Both the position numbers and the translations under genes were made by a program. From contig NZ_FUZI01000010.1 in assembly GCF_900166965.1 (NCBI RefSeq), positions 31,300 to 95,299 on the forward strand: DNA of 64,000 nt, read 5' to 3'. How positions within the stretch are numbered: position 1 is the first letter of the stretch; each line of letters starts with the position of its first letter. This DNA is from Photobacterium piscicola (lineage in GTDB: Bacteria; Pseudomonadota; Gammaproteobacteria; Enterobacterales; Vibrionaceae). Below the pieces are notes generated by a model, which saw nothing but the letters and a program-made list of their open reading frames with translations, made no database searches and had not been told where the DNA came from. Below, piece after piece: positions 23,129-33,091 of this stretch.

Positions 23129-24502
23129 ATGTCAAATGAGCAGATTATTTGGGATCAGGCCCTGATTGAAAAATATAATTATTCAGGCCCGCGTTATACT
23201 TCTTACCCGACCGCACTAGAATTTAATCAAGCATTTACTTCTACTGAATTTGAGATGGCATGTCAGCAATATCCTGATCGTAAACTATCGCTTTATATCC
23301 ATATTCCCTTTTGTCATAAGCTTTGTTATTACTGTGGCTGTAATAAAATCATTACTCGCCATCAGCACAAAGCCGATCAATATTTAGATGTGCTTGAGCA
23401 AGAAATTAAGCAACGTGCGACTTTGCTTGGCGATCGTCATGTTAGCCAGTTACATTTTGGTGGTGGTACGCCCACATTTTTAACAGCAACTCAAATTACT
23501 CGGTTAATGACAGCACTACGCAGTGCATTTAATTTTGATGCTGATGCTGAAATCAGTATTGAAGTTGACCCTCGTGAAATTGAATTGAGTATTCTTGATC
23601 ACCTTCGCAGTGAAGGCTTCAACCGTTTAAGTATCGGAGTGCAAGATTTTAACAAAGATGTACAGAAGTTAGTTAACCGTGAGCAGGATGAAGATTTTAT
23701 TTTTGCGATGGTAGAGCGTGCACGTGAATTAGGTTATCGCTCAACTAACCTCGATTTAATTTATGGCTTACCATTACAAACTCAAGCATTATTTGCTGAG
23801 ACATTGCAGCAAGTATTAACTATGAAGCCTGGGCGATTATCGGTGTTTAACTATGCTCATATGCCGACTTTGTTTGCAGCCCAACGTAAAATTCATGAAG
23901 ATCAGTTACCGTCAGCGACAGAAAAATTAGCGATTTTACAAGATACGATTGCAACGTTAACGGGGGCAGGGTATCAGTTCATTGGCATGGATCACTTTGC
24001 ACTACCAAATGATGAGTTAGCTGTTGCGCAGCGTGATGGTATTTTGCACCGTAACTTCCAAGGCTACACCACTCAAGGTGATTGTGACTTGTTGGGTATG
24101 GGGGTTTCTGCTATTTCAATGATTGGTGATTGTTATGCGCAGAACCAAAAAGAGTTGAAGTTGTATTATAGTCAAATGGCAGAGCAGCAAACGGCATTGT
24201 GGAAAGGGGTAACCTTAGACGCGGATGACTTGTTACGTCGTGAAGTCATCAAAGCACTCATTTGTAATTTCCAGTTAGATAAACGAGCGATTGAAACTGA
24301 ATTCAATATTGATTTTGATAGCTACTTTAGCGAAGACTTACAATTATTGCAGACATTCATTAATGATGAATTAGTGACTGTGGGTGACAATATTATTTAT
24401 GTTGAGTTAAAAGGCCGTTTATTGATTCGTAACATTTGTATGTGTTTTGATAAATATTTACGTGTTCGCGCTCGTCAACAGCAATTCTCACGTGTGATTT
24501 AA
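23129..24502 (+). CDS. hemN: Oxygen-independent coproporphyrinogen III oxidase
   Basis: Radical-SAM enzyme that converts coproporphyrinogen III to protoporphyrinogen IX in anaerobic heme synthesis. The iron-sulfur cysteines are in PFCHKLCYYCGCNK (CxxxCxxC plus an extra Cys), and GGGTPTFL, SIEVDPRE and FNRLSIGVQDF are the SAM-binding blocks. The frame is open from 22943, but the ATG at 23129 gives 457 residues, exactly the E. coli length, and the terminator at 22996-23027 separates it from the previous operon. It is single-gene, ending in a palindromic terminator shared with add. Confidence 0.97.
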   Translation: MSNEQIIWDQALIEKYNYSGPRYTSYPTALEFNQAFTSTEFEMACQQYPDRKLSLYIHIPFCHKLCYYCGCNKIITRHQHKADQYLDVLEQEIKQRATLLGDRHVSQLHFGGGTPTFLTATQITRLMTALRSAFNFDADAEISIEVDPREIELSILDHLRSEGFNRLSIGVQDFNKDVQKLVNREQDEDFIFAMVERARELGYRSTNLDLIYGLPLQTQALFAETLQQVLTMKPGRLSVFNYAHMPTLFAAQRKIHEDQLPSATEKLAILQDTIATLTGAGYQFIGMDHFALPNDELAVAQRDGILHRNFQGYTTQGDCDLLGMGVSAISMIGDCYAQNQKELKLYYSQMAEQQTALWKGVTLDADDLLRREVIKALICNFQLDKRAIETEFNIDFDSYFSEDLQLLQTFINDELVTVGDNIIYVELKGRLLIRNICMCFDKYLRVRARQQQFSRVI

Positions 24503-24522
24503 GCCTTACTCATGTGCTATAA

Positions 24523-24558
24523 AAAACGCCTCGGTTTCACGTGAAACCGAGGCGTTTT
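24523..24558. terminator. Bidirectional terminator between hemN and add
   Basis: A perfect 36-base palindrome: AAAACGCCTCGGTTTCAC (24523-24540) followed by its exact complement. It gives a GC-rich stem with A/T flanks on both strands, suitable for ending both converging genes. Confidence 0.9.
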
Positions 24559-24608
24559 GTTATGTGTATCATTGGTCGTTAGCGCAGTATTATTATCACT
24601 TGTTATGA

Positions 24609-25613
24609 TTAGCCACGTTTACTGGCAATATCACGTAGCGCCTGCTTTTCTGTCGCAGATAAGAATGCTAGTTCTAGTCCATTGATTTGCGCTTGACGAA
24701 TTTGAGCGCCGCTTAAGCCAACTTTTGGCGCAGCAACTTCATATTCATAGGGCAATTCAATGCCTTCAACCGCAGGATCATCGGTATTTAAGCAAGCTAA
24801 AATACCGTGCTCAAGGAAAGCTTTAACAGGGTGTTGAGTAATGTCTGCTACAGTACTGGTTTGAATATTAGAAGTAATGCAAGATTCAATACCAATGCGA
24901 TGTTCAGCAAGGTAATCCATTAATTTAGGATCGTTAACCGCTTTGACACCGTGACCAATACGGACAGCGCCAAGCTCATTGATTGCTTGCCACATACTTT
25001 CAGGCCCAGCTGCTTCACCCGCATGCACCGTGATTTGTAATCCTGCATCACGTACTTGTTTAAAGTGCGAGATAAACTGAGTGCCGGGTTGGCCAAGTTC
25101 ATCACCTGCAAGGTCAATCGCAACTAATTGGTCTTTGTGGCTAAGCAGAGCATCAAGTTCTTGTTGGCAAGCTTGAGTACCAAAAGTACGGCTCATGATA
25201 CCAATCAGGTTCGCTTTAATACCAAAGTCACGGCAACCTGCGGCAACACCATCCGCAACAGCTGCTACAACACCAGCAATCGGCAGGTTGTGTTTCATCG
25301 CCATATAGTACGGTGAGAAACGTAATTCAGCGTAATCAATTTGAGCATTAAGTGCGTCTTCAACGTTCTCGTAAGCAACACGACGACATGCCTCTAAATC
25401 ACCTAATACCGCTACACCCCAATCTAATTTACTTAAGAAGGCAACTAAACTTGGTTCCGCTTCAACAATTTGCACGTGTGGGCGCAAGGCTTCAATTTCT
25501 GTTGCTGGCAGGGCAATATTAAATTGCTGACCAAGTTCTAAGATAGTTTGGGGGCGAATATTGCCATCAAGGTGGCGGTGAATATCCGTTAGTGGAAGAT
25601 CTTTGTTTATCAT
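24609..25613 (-). CDS. add: Adenosine deaminase
   Basis: Zinc enzyme that hydrolyses adenosine (and deoxyadenosine) to inosine. Zinc and catalytic residues are visible in [28 protein letters not shown] and [11 protein letters not shown] used the ATG at 25613 (M-I-N-K-D-L-P-L), which gives 334 residues against 333 in E. coli, with GGAAAG about 10 bases upstream; the frame remains open to 25658. It converges on hemN. Confidence 0.95.
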   Translation of the reverse strand: MINKDLPLTDIHRHLDGNIRPQTILELGQQFNIALPATEIEALRPHVQIVEAEPSLVAFLSKLDWGVAVLGDLEACRRVAYENVEDALNAQIDYAELRFSPYYMAMKHNLPIAGVVAAVADGVAAGCRDFGIKANLIGIMSRTFGTQACQQELDALLSHKDQLVAIDLAGDELGQPGTQFISHFKQVRDAGLQITVHAGEAAGPESMWQAINELGAVRIGHGVKAVNDPKLMDYLAEHRIGIESCITSNIQTSTVADITQHPVKAFLEHGILACLNTDDPAVEGIELPYEYEVAAPKVGLSGAQIRQAQINGLELAFLSATEKQALRDIASKRG

Positions 25614-25745
25614 GATTATTATACTTTCCAAAGATAATGGTGACCTAAGTATACGCAATCACTAAATGACATTCACCACTGTTGCAGATAAATGTGCATT
25701 GGTGCAAATTGATACCACCGTCAGATCGTACTGTTATCATAAATT

Positions 25746-27158
25746 TTAATCATGAATGTGTAATTCTTTCAGTTTGCGGGTGAGGGTATTTCGGCCCCAA
25801 CCGAGTAATTTTGCCGCTTCTTGTTTATGACCATGAGTGTGCTGTAAAGCTGTTTCCAGCAGAATTTTTTCAAACTGTGGCAGTGCTTCTGCTAATAAGT
25901 CAGTTTCGCCTTGCTGCAAAGCATGTTGCGCCCATCGTTCTAAGCCTTGATGCCAGTGTTGAGGTTCTGTATCGGCACTGGTGGTAACTGTTGTCTCGGT
26001 GATTTCTAGCGGTAAATCTGATGGCAATATTTCATTACCACTGGCCATGACAGTGAGCCAACGACAGATATTTTCTAATTGACGCACATTACCCGGCCAC
26101 GGTAGTTGGGTTAGCTTTTCTGAGGTTTGTGGGTGCAGTGATTTTACTTCGACGCTGAGTTCATCAGCGGCACGTTGTAAAAAGTGGTGTGCCAGTTGAG
26201 GAATATCTTGGCGACGATCTTTGAGTGATGGCAAATGAACTCGAATCACATTTAGACGGTGAAAGAGGTCTTCACGAAAATCACCAGCGGCAACCAGTTG
26301 TTCTAGATGTTGGTGTGTGGCCGCAATAATACGTACATTGACCTTAACTGGTGCATGTCCACCAACGCGATAAAATTGCCCATCAGCTAATACACGGAGT
26401 AATCGTGTTTGAATGTCCAATGGCATATCACCAATTTCATCGAGAAACAAAGTGCCGTCATTGGCTTGTTCAAACCGACCTTGGCGAACACTATTGGCGC
26501 CGGTAAAAGCCCCTTTTTCGTGACCAAACAGTTCTGATTCGATTAAGTCTTTAGGTATCGCAGCCATATTGAGCGCAATAAATGCGTTATTACTGCGTGG
26601 GCTGTGACGATGCAATGCATGGGCAACTAATTCTTTACCTGTGCCAGATTCGCCATTAATGAGCACTGAAATGGATGAGCGAGATAAGCGTCCTATCGCA
26701 CGAAACACCTCTTGCATCGCTGGTGCTTCACCAATGATTTCGGGAACCTGTTTTGGTTCTATCGTTGGTTGTTGCTGACGTTTTTGCTCTTGGCTATGGC
26801 TGAGGGCGCGCTCAACTAAGGTGACGGCTTCATCAATATCAAATGGTTTGGGCAGGTACTCAAACGCACCGCGTTGATAAGCATTAACTGCGGCATCAAG
26901 ATCAGAATGTGCCGTCATAATAATCACTGGGAGAGTGACGTAATCTTGCTGAAGTTGTTTTAGTAATGTAAATCCATCAGTGCCAGGCATTTTAATATCA
27001 GACACTAATACGTCGGGTACACTGCGCTCTAATGCGGCCAATACGCTATCAGCATCAGCAAACGTTTCGCATTTCATACCGGCATTGATGAGGGTGCGCT
27101 CTAATACCCAACGAATGGAGCTGTCATCATCAACAACCCAGATTAATCCTTTGCTCAT
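25746..27158 (-). CDS. glnG: Nitrogen response regulator NtrC (sigma-54 activator)
   Basis: 470-residue activator of nitrogen-limitation genes. The receiver domain has phospho-acceptor Asp54 ([10 protein letters not shown]). The AAA+ domain has Walker A GESGTGKE and the sigma-54-contact loop GAFTGA. A Fis-type helix-turn-helix closes the protein ([20 protein letters not shown]). I chose the ATG at 27158 ([12 protein letters not shown]) with AGGA 8 bases upstream; this matches the E. coli length of 469, while the frame is open to 27245. It follows glnL by 25 bases and forms an operon with it. Confidence 0.97.
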   Translation of the reverse strand: MSKGLIWVVDDDSSIRWVLERTLINAGMKCETFADADSVLAALERSVPDVLVSDIKMPGTDGFTLLKQLQQDYVTLPVIIMTAHSDLDAAVNAYQRGAFEYLPKPFDIDEAVTLVERALSHSQEQKRQQQPTIEPKQVPEIIGEAPAMQEVFRAIGRLSRSSISVLINGESGTGKELVAHALHRHSPRSNNAFIALNMAAIPKDLIESELFGHEKGAFTGANSVRQGRFEQANDGTLFLDEIGDMPLDIQTRLLRVLADGQFYRVGGHAPVKVNVRIIAATHQHLEQLVAAGDFREDLFHRLNVIRVHLPSLKDRRQDIPQLAHHFLQRAADELSVEVKSLHPQTSEKLTQLPWPGNVRQLENICRWLTVMASGNEILPSDLPLEITETTVTTSADTEPQHWHQGLERWAQHALQQGETDLLAEALPQFEKILLETALQHTHGHKQEAAKLLGWGRNTLTRKLKELHIHD

Positions 27159-27183
27159 AATAAAATTCCTATGGTTGTCAGTG

Positions 27184-28242
27184 TTATGACTTAATCGGTA
27201 AATGAATAGTGAAATTTGTATGCCCCGGCCAGCTAAAGACTTCAATTTTTCCTTGATGCTGATCGATCAAATTTCGAGCGATGGATAGACCTAACCCCGT
27301 TCCACCTTCGCGGCCAGTCACCATGGGATAAAATAAGGTGTCTTGAATATCGGCGGGAATACCTGGGCCATTGTCGATGATTTCAATGGTGGCGGTAACA
27401 CGGTGGCGTACCCCTTGAATTAAACTTTGATGCGCAGTGCGGGTTTTTAATTTAATGGTACCGCCCCTTTGACCTTTCAACGCTAATGCCGCGTTACTAA
27501 CAATATTTAATAATGCTTGTTCCAGTTGTTCAGCGTCCATATTGATGTCGGGTAAACTTGGGTCGTAATCACGTTCAATATTGATCGTGTCATCAGTTTC
27601 GATATTGACGAGTTGACGCACTTTTTCTAGCACTAAATGAATATTGTCGGTTTTGCGAATTCCCGGTCGTTGCGGGCCTAACAAGCGATCGACTAAATTG
27701 CGTAACCGATCCGCTTGCTCAATGATCATTTGGGTATATTCGTGATAGCTTTTATCGGGTAAGGTTTTTTCAAGTAATTGTGCAGCCCCACGTAAACCCC
27801 CGAGCGGATTTTTTATTTCATGGGCCAAGCCTCGCACTAATTCTTTAGCCGCTTGTTGTTGCGCATGTTGATTTAACTCTTGGCTAATACGACGTTGTTG
27901 ATCAATCGGTTTTAATTCTAAGAGAATCAGCAGCTGTTTTTGCCATGAGATGGGACTGGCATTTGCTCCCAATAAGTGCCGTTGACCATCTATCACAAAC
28001 GTAACATCGCTATCTGCGAGTCCTTGACCGCTGTGAAGGGTTGCTTTGACTTGCTCAAGATCGAGTGAGCTGTATTGCAATAATTTAGCTAATGGTGAAT
28101 CGATTAAGCGCCGCTTACTGGACGATAATAATTGTTCAGCTGCAGGATTGACGTAACGAATCACTAACGCTTCATCAAGTAGCACAATGGCGGTGACTAA
28201 ATTGTCGAGAATTATGGGTGTAAAGCTGGTATTCACAATCAT
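27184..28242 (-). CDS. glnL: Nitrogen sensor kinase NtrB
   Basis: 352-residue cytosolic two-component kinase that phosphorylates NtrC under nitrogen limitation and is switched to phosphatase by PII. N-terminal PAS domain (residues 10-110), phospho-acceptor His141 in [17 protein letters not shown], and the N, G1 and G2 ATP boxes ([28 protein letters not shown]). The ATG at 28242 is only 2 bases from AGGA; an in-frame GTG at 28236 has better spacing (8 bases) and may be the true start. An NtrC-type site lies upstream at 28307-28323. Confidence 0.96.
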   Translation of the reverse strand: MIVNTSFTPIILDNLVTAIVLLDEALVIRYVNPAAEQLLSSSKRRLIDSPLAKLLQYSSLDLEQVKATLHSGQGLADSDVTFVIDGQRHLLGANASPISWQKQLLILLELKPIDQQRRISQELNQHAQQQAAKELVRGLAHEIKNPLGGLRGAAQLLEKTLPDKSYHEYTQMIIEQADRLRNLVDRLLGPQRPGIRKTDNIHLVLEKVRQLVNIETDDTINIERDYDPSLPDINMDAEQLEQALLNIVSNAALALKGQRGGTIKLKTRTAHQSLIQGVRHRVTATIEIIDNGPGIPADIQDTLFYPMVTGREGGTGLGLSIARNLIDQHQGKIEVFSWPGHTNFTIHLPIKS

Positions 28243-28273
28243 TATCCTTATCGATAGCTAAGCAAAAGATCGT

Positions 28274-28289
28274 TGGTGCAGATGCACAC
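28274..28289. repeat. Outward-facing NtrC-like half-sites before glnL
   Basis: TGGTGCA (28274-28280) and TGCACAC (28283-28289) are NtrC arms in reversed order, two bases apart. It may be a weak additional contact or coincidence. Confidence 0.3.
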
Positions 28290-28306
28290 CCGTCGCCGTT
28301 AGCTGA

Positions 28307-28323
28307 TGCACCAAAATGGTGCA
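28307..28323. promoter_or_regulatory. NtrC-binding site upstream of glnL
   Basis: TGCACCAAAATGGTGCA is a perfect match to the enteric NtrC consensus TGCACCA-N3-TGGTGCA. It lies 65 bases before the glnL start. In E. coli NtrC-phosphate binding at the glnL promoter represses it; the same autogenous control is likely here. A glnLG transcript separate from glnA is implied by the gene between them. Confidence 0.85.
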
Positions 28324-28376
28324 TGTCAGTGTACTCGGTTTAACAGCGAACAGGCAGGATTTATTGTAAATAGGCG

Positions 28377-28952
28377 TTAACGAGGTTGAATTGGACTGTT
28401 TTTAGGACGTGCCTGTGATACGCGATGTAAATAAACCGTAATACTTTCAGATGAAGCAAGGATCTTGCCATTTTTAAGTAATTGGATTTGAATTTGATGA
28501 CTGCCTCGATCGATATTGGTCAATAGCCAAGTTAAGTCGGTTTGAGACCCGCCATACGCTTTACCATCTATCACTAGCTGTGCTTGCAAGTGTTTATTAA
28601 GCTTACGGTTACTGACTGCTCGCACTTTAATATCACCGTCATTACTGCGAATGGTTTGCTGATGTACTGGGGCTAGCAGGCTAATGGTAGCGGCAGGAAG
28701 TGGGGGTTCAATATCGGTAGCAATTGATATTAGTTCGACATTGTCTGCTTGAGTCATGTTGATTGACGTTGATTGCATGCTGGGTTGTACTTCAGTGACG
28801 GAAAGTTCAACTGTACTGGCTTGGGGAGTTCCGGGAGTATCACTAAAATGGACTACACCATTATCATCAGTCCAAGAATAAATTGTTGTTGCTACGGCGG
28901 TACTCGCAGCTGTTGTAAATAACAGCATAGATACCAGATTAATGAGTTTCAT
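28377..28952 (-). CDS. DUF4124-containing exported protein
   Basis: 191 residues with a signal peptide (hydrophobic core LVSMLLFTTAAST, cleavage near AVAT, residue 22). It then has the DUF4124 motif IYSWTDDNGVVHFSDTP (about residues 24-40), a short fold in periplasmic proteins. The C-terminal half (residues 90-180) has an Ig-like, beta-rich character (LLAPVHQQTIRSNDGDIKV, HQIQIQLLKNGKIL). Function unknown. GGAG lies 7 bases before the ATG. It sits between glnA and glnL in Vibrionaceae and may be co-transcribed with neither, since a terminator precedes it. Confidence 0.82.
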   Translation of the reverse strand: MKLINLVSMLLFTTAASTAVATTIYSWTDDNGVVHFSDTPGTPQASTVELSVTEVQPSMQSTSINMTQADNVELISIATDIEPPLPAATISLLAPVHQQTIRSNDGDIKVRAVSNRKLNKHLQAQLVIDGKAYGGSQTDLTWLLTNIDRGSHQIQIQLLKNGKILASSESITVYLHRVSQARPKNSPIQPR

Positions 28953-29027
28953 CCGTTAACTCTCCAGCAAGACCTTGATGGTCAATAAGTCCTTTATTGT
29001 TGCCGCTTTTGTTATGGGAGCAAGATC

Positions 29028-29054
29028 AAAAAGGCCTGCGTGTGAGGCAGGCCT
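29028..29054 (-). terminator. Intrinsic terminator after glnA
   Basis: On the minus strand AGGCCTGC (29054-29047), loop CTCACAC, GCAGGCCT (29039-29032), followed by five T. It separates glnA from the DUF4124 gene. Confidence 0.85.
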
Positions 29055-29085
29055 AAATCTTCACTGTTCAGTTTAAATGTATTAC

Positions 29086-30495
29086 TTAAACAGAGTAGTA
29101 AAGTTCAAATTCTAATGGGTGTACTGCCATATTGATTTTCTCTACATCTTGCTCTTTTAGGGCGATGTAAGAATCAATAAAGTCGTTAGAGAATACGCCA
29201 CCAGAGGTTAAGAATTCACGGTCTTCGTCAAGCGCTTGTAGTGCACCTTGTAGTGACTCAGCTACTTTTGGAATCTCTGCCGCTTCTTCTGCTGGTAGGT
29301 CGTATAGATCTTTATCCATTGCTTCGCCTGGGTGGATCTTATTAGCGATACCATCAAGGCCAGCCATTAGCATTGCAGCAAACGCGAGGTATGGGTTGGC
29401 TGCTGGATCACCAAAGCGTACTTCGATACGACGTGCTTTTGGACTTGGTACGACAGGAATACGGATTGATGCAGAACGGTTACGCGCTGAGTAAGCCAGC
29501 ATAACAGGTGCTTCGTAGCCTGGGACTAGACGCTTGTATGAGTTAGTTGCTGGGTTAGCAAACGCATTGATTGCACGTGCGTGTTTGATAATACCACCGA
29601 TGTAGAACAGTGCCATTTCTGATAGGCCGCCGTACTTATCGCCTGCAAATAGGTTAACCCCATCTTTAGCCAGTGACATGTGAACGTGCATACCAGAGCC
29701 ATTATCACCAACCAGTGGTTTAGGCATAAAGGTTGCTGTTTTACCAAACGCGTGTGCCACGTTATGAACAACATACTTATAAATCTGAATTTCATCAGCT
29801 TTATTGGTTAACGTATTGAAACGGGTTGCGATTTCGTTTTGACCTGCGGTTGCTACTTCGTGGTGATGAGCTTCAACAACCAGTCCCATCTCTTCCATGA
29901 TCAAACACATTGCAGAGCGAATATCTTGTGATGAATCAACAGGAGCAACGGGGAAATAACCGCCTTTAACGCCAGGACGGTGACCTTTGTTACCACCTTC
30001 AATTTTTGTGCCGCTGTTCCATGCCGCTTCAATGTCATCAATCTTAAAGAATGAACCAGACATATCAGTATTGAATCGAACGTCATCAAATAGGAAGAAT
30101 TCTGGCTCAGGGCCCACTAAAACATTGTCAGCAAAACCAGCTGAACGCATGAACTCTTCTGCGCGTTTAGCGATTGAGCGAGGGTCACGATCGTAGCCTT
30201 GCATTGTTGCAGGCTCAAGAATATCACAACGAATGTTTAGGGTTGCGTCTTCTGTAAATGGGTCCAGTACCGCACTTGCTGCATCAGGCATCATCACCAT
30301 GTCTGATTCATTAATGCCTTTCCAGCCAGCTACAGAAGAGCCATCAAACATTTTACCTTCTTCAAAAAAATCAGCATCGATTTGGTGAGATGGAATAGAA
30401 ATGTGCTGCTCTTTACCTTTGGTATCGGTAAAACGTAGGTCAATAAACTTAACTTCATTTTCCTGGATCAGCGCTAGTACGTTTTCAACTGACAT
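29086..30495 (-). CDS. glnA: Glutamine synthetase
   Basis: Type I (GSI-beta) glutamine synthetase, which makes glutamine from glutamate, ammonia and ATP as a dodecamer. 469 residues as in E. coli. Signature blocks are [22 protein letters not shown], the ATP-binding [16 protein letters not shown], and [24 protein letters not shown]. The adenylylation Tyr is in DLYDLPAEE near residue 398. GGAGG precedes the ATG by 9 bases. Codon use is that of a highly expressed gene. Expression is controlled by the sigma-54 promoter and NtrC sites seen at 30579-30695. Confidence 0.98.
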   Translation of the reverse strand: MSVENVLALIQENEVKFIDLRFTDTKGKEQHISIPSHQIDADFFEEGKMFDGSSVAGWKGINESDMVMMPDAASAVLDPFTEDATLNIRCDILEPATMQGYDRDPRSIAKRAEEFMRSAGFADNVLVGPEPEFFLFDDVRFNTDMSGSFFKIDDIEAAWNSGTKIEGGNKGHRPGVKGGYFPVAPVDSSQDIRSAMCLIMEEMGLVVEAHHHEVATAGQNEIATRFNTLTNKADEIQIYKYVVHNVAHAFGKTATFMPKPLVGDNGSGMHVHMSLAKDGVNLFAGDKYGGLSEMALFYIGGIIKHARAINAFANPATNSYKRLVPGYEAPVMLAYSARNRSASIRIPVVPSPKARRIEVRFGDPAANPYLAFAAMLMAGLDGIANKIHPGEAMDKDLYDLPAEEAAEIPKVAESLQGALQALDEDREFLTSGGVFSNDFIDSYIALKEQDVEKINMAVHPLEFELYYSV

Positions 30496-30578
30496 CTTGA
30501 GTAACCTCCGGTGTTATTTAGGGCGATGGCCGCAAACTTAAGTGCTCATACTGTGGTGAGCGAATCTGAAAGTATTAA

Positions 30579-30594
30579 AGCGAAAACCATGCCA
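30579..30594 (-). promoter_or_regulatory. Sigma-54 promoter of glnA
   Basis: Read on the minus strand, TGGCATGGTTTTCGCT matches TGGCAC-N5-TTGCW with the invariant GG and GC at correct spacing (two non-critical mismatches). The transcript would start near 30568, leaving a leader of about 70 bases. Confidence 0.82.
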
Positions 30595-30657
30595 ACTTTT
30601 AAAAGCCCCTAATAATGCGTGTTTAAGGCAATTAGGTGACTTTTTCCTCTCCTGGTT

Positions 30658-30695
30658 TGCACTATTATGGTGAGCGTTTGCACCGGTTTGGTGCA
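30658..30695 (-). promoter_or_regulatory. NtrC enhancer sites upstream of the glnA sigma-54 promoter
   Basis: TGCACCGGTTTGGTGCA (30679-30695) is a near-perfect NtrC site centred about 119 bases upstream of the predicted start, and TGCACTATTATGGTGAG (30658-30674) is a weaker one about 98 bases upstream. This two-site arrangement parallels E. coli glnAp2. Confidence 0.85.
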
Positions 30696-30979
30696 ACAAT
30701 GGTGCATATTGAAAGTGATACAATATTGACCAATATACTTCGCCATTTAATAGTTCCACTACTATGGTGATGAGGGCAAATATTGTCAATCAACCCAGAG
30801 ATAATTAGGTATTTTTATTGCTAAATAATCGTCATTAAGCTGTAACTAAAAAGTGATCAAGATCGCATTTTTGATTGGTTTTAGACTAATTTATCGTATC
30901 AATATGAGGGTTAAGAAAAATAAAAATAGCCAAAAAAGTGAGTAAAAATGCGGCTCTAGAGGAAGTTGCGAAAAAAGCT

Positions 30980-31020
30980 GGTGATATAAATCACATATTT
31001 CGTGGGTTTTGGAGTAAAAT
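30980..31020 (+). promoter_or_regulatory. CRP-like site and promoter of typA
   Basis: GGTGATATAAATCACA (30980-30995) fits TGTGA-N6-TCACA at 9 of 10 positions. A -10-like TAAAAT lies at 31015-31020, which would place the CRP centre about 40 bases before the start, a class II activator position. The remaining part of the 602-base glnA-typA gap is AT-rich; a second, weaker CRP-like sequence AGTGATCAAGATCGCA lies at 30852-30867. Confidence 0.6.
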
Positions 31021-31097
31021 CTGTTAAATTATGAGCCGTTTTTTTAATCAAGTAGCCTCTATTAAGACGCTGCATGTTCTGAGTGAATGTGAAACTA

Positions 31098-32924
31098 ATG
31101 TCTAATCAACTGATCGATAACTTAAGAAATATCGCAATTATTGCTCACGTTGACCACGGTAAAACTACCCTGGTTGATAAACTTCTACAGCAATCTGGCA
31201 CGTTAGAGGGTCGCGGCGAAGCCGAAGAACGTGTGATGGATTCTAACGATATCGAAAAAGAGCGTGGCATTACCATTCTTGCTAAGAACACAGCAATTAA
31301 TTGGAATGACTACCGCATCAATATCGTAGACACCCCTGGACACGCAGACTTCGGTGGTGAAGTTGAGCGTATCATGTCTATGGTTGACTCTGTATTACTG
31401 ATCGTTGACGCGGTTGATGGCCCAATGCCTCAAACACGTTTCGTAACGCAAAAAGCGTTTGCATACGGTCTTAAGCCAATCGTTGTAATCAACAAGATTG
31501 ACCGTCCTGGTGCACGTCCTGAGTGGGTTATGGATCAAATCTTTGACCTATTTGACAACCTAGGCGCAACTGACGAGCAACTAGACTTCACAACAGTTTA
31601 CGCTTCTGCGCTAAACGGTTGGGCAACTATGGAAGAAGGCGTAACTGGCGAAGATATGGAACCATTGTTCCAAGCTATCGTTGATAACGTTGCAGCTCCT
31701 TGTGTTGACGTTGACGGTCCACTACAGATGCAAATCTCTCAACTAGATTACAGCTCTTACGTTGGTGTTATCGGTGTTGCTCGTATTGCTCGTGGTACTG
31801 TTGCTGCAAACCAACAAGTAACTATCATTGGTGCTGACGGTGCTAAGCGTAACGGTAAAGTAGGTACAGTTCTTGGTTACCTAGGTCTAGAGCGTCATGA
31901 AGTTACTGAAGCGAAAGCGGGTGACATCATTGCAATCACAGGTCTTGGCGAGCTTAAGATTTCTGACACTATCTGTGACGTAAACACTGTTGAAGCATTA
32001 CCAGCATTGTCTGTTGATGAACCAACTGTAACCATGACTTTCCAAGTAAACACTTCTCCGTTTGCTGGTAAAGAAGGTAAGTTTGTTACTTCACGTAACA
32101 TCCTTGAGCGTCTACAAAAAGAATTAGTACACAACGTAGCATTGCGCGTTGAAGAGACTGATAGCCCAGACCGTTTCCGTGTTTCAGGCCGTGGTGAACT
32201 TCACCTATCTATCCTGATTGAAAACATGCGTCGTGAAGGTTACGAGCTAGCAGTATCTCGCCCAGAAGTTATCATCAAAGAAGAAGATGGTAAGCTAATG
32301 GAACCGTTTGAAGTTGTAACTATCGATGTGGTTGAAGAGCATCAAGGTAGTGTAATGGAGAAAATCGGTATCCGTAAGGGTGAGCTAAAAGATATGGCAC
32401 CAGATGGTAAAGGCCGTGTTCGCATGGACTTCATGATGCCTTCTCGTGGTCTTATCGGTTTCCAAACAGAATTCCTAACAATGACTTCTGGTTCTGGTCT
32501 TATCTACCATACGTTTGATCACTACGGTCCTCACAAGGGCGGTACTATTGGTCAACGTGCTAACGGCGTATTGATCTCTAACGGTACTGGTAAAGCGGTA
32601 ACTTACTCGCTATTCAACCTACAAGAGCGTGGCCGTCTGTTCTCTGAGCACGGTGACGAAGTATATGAAGGTCAGATCATCGGTATTCATAACCGTGCAA
32701 ACGATCTAACTATCAACTGTCTACGTGGTAAGCAGCTAACAAACGTTCGTGCATCTGGTACAGATGAAGCACAAACGCTTTCTCCTGCTATCAAGTACAC
32801 TCTTGAGCAAGCTCTAGAATTCATCGATGATGACGAACTAGTAGAAGTAACACCAGAAAGCATTCGTATCCGTAAGAAACTTCTTACTGAAAACGATCGT
32901 AAGCGCGCAGGTCGTGGTAAGTAA
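31098..32924 (+). CDS. typA: Translational GTPase TypA/BipA
   Basis: Ribosome-associated GTPase of the EF-G family involved in 50S maturation and stress adaptation, 608 residues (607 in E. coli). G1 is [15 protein letters not shown]2 region ERGITI, G3 [12 protein letters not shown]4 NKIDRPGA; domain II, an EF-G-like domain V, and the TypA-specific C-terminus ([17 protein letters not shown]) follow. I used the ATG at 31098 ([11 protein letters not shown]) in preference to a GTG at 31083. Codon use (CTA, GAC, AAC, TTC, ATC) is strongly biased compared with neighbours, a mark of high expression. Confidence 0.97.
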   Translation: MSNQLIDNLRNIAIIAHVDHGKTTLVDKLLQQSGTLEGRGEAEERVMDSNDIEKERGITILAKNTAINWNDYRINIVDTPGHADFGGEVERIMSMVDSVLLIVDAVDGPMPQTRFVTQKAFAYGLKPIVVINKIDRPGARPEWVMDQIFDLFDNLGATDEQLDFTTVYASALNGWATMEEGVTGEDMEPLFQAIVDNVAAPCVDVDGPLQMQISQLDYSSYVGVIGVARIARGTVAANQQVTIIGADGAKRNGKVGTVLGYLGLERHEVTEAKAGDIIAITGLGELKISDTICDVNTVEALPALSVDEPTVTMTFQVNTSPFAGKEGKFVTSRNILERLQKELVHNVALRVEETDSPDRFRVSGRGELHLSILIENMRREGYELAVSRPEVIIKEEDGKLMEPFEVVTIDVVEEHQGSVMEKIGIRKGELKDMAPDGKGRVRMDFMMPSRGLIGFQTEFLTMTSGSGLIYHTFDHYGPHKGGTIGQRANGVLISNGTGKAVTYSLFNLQERGRLFSEHGDEVYEGQIIGIHNRANDLTINCLRGKQLTNVRASGTDEAQTLSPAIKYTLEQALEFIDDDELVEVTPESIRIRKKLLTENDRKRAGRGK

Positions 32925-32953
32925 TTACCGCTAATCTGAACGATTACTAATAC

Positions 32954-32983
32954 AATCCCTCGCTTGGCAACAAGCGGGGGATT
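32954..32983 (+). repeat. Stem-loop downstream of typA
   Basis: AATCCCTCGCTTG (32954-32966) pairs with CAAGCGGGGGATT (32971-32983) around a GCAA tetraloop. No T-run follows, so it may stabilise the typA 3' end rather than terminate it. Confidence 0.55.
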
Positions 32984-33031
32984 GTTGTATCTGGAGTATG
33001 AAAATATTCTTGAGACAAAAAATATTTAAAC

Positions 33032-33064
33032 AAAAAAAGAGCTAACATGGTTAGCTCTTTTTTT
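33032..33064. terminator. Bidirectional terminator between typA and the lipoprotein gene
   Basis: AAAAAAAGAGCTAAC (33032-33046), loop ATG, GTTAGCTCTTTTTTT (33050-33064). A-run and T-run flank a perfect stem, so it serves both convergent genes. Confidence 0.92.
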
Positions 33065-33091
33065 ATGGTTATAGTATCGCAATTGTGCTGA

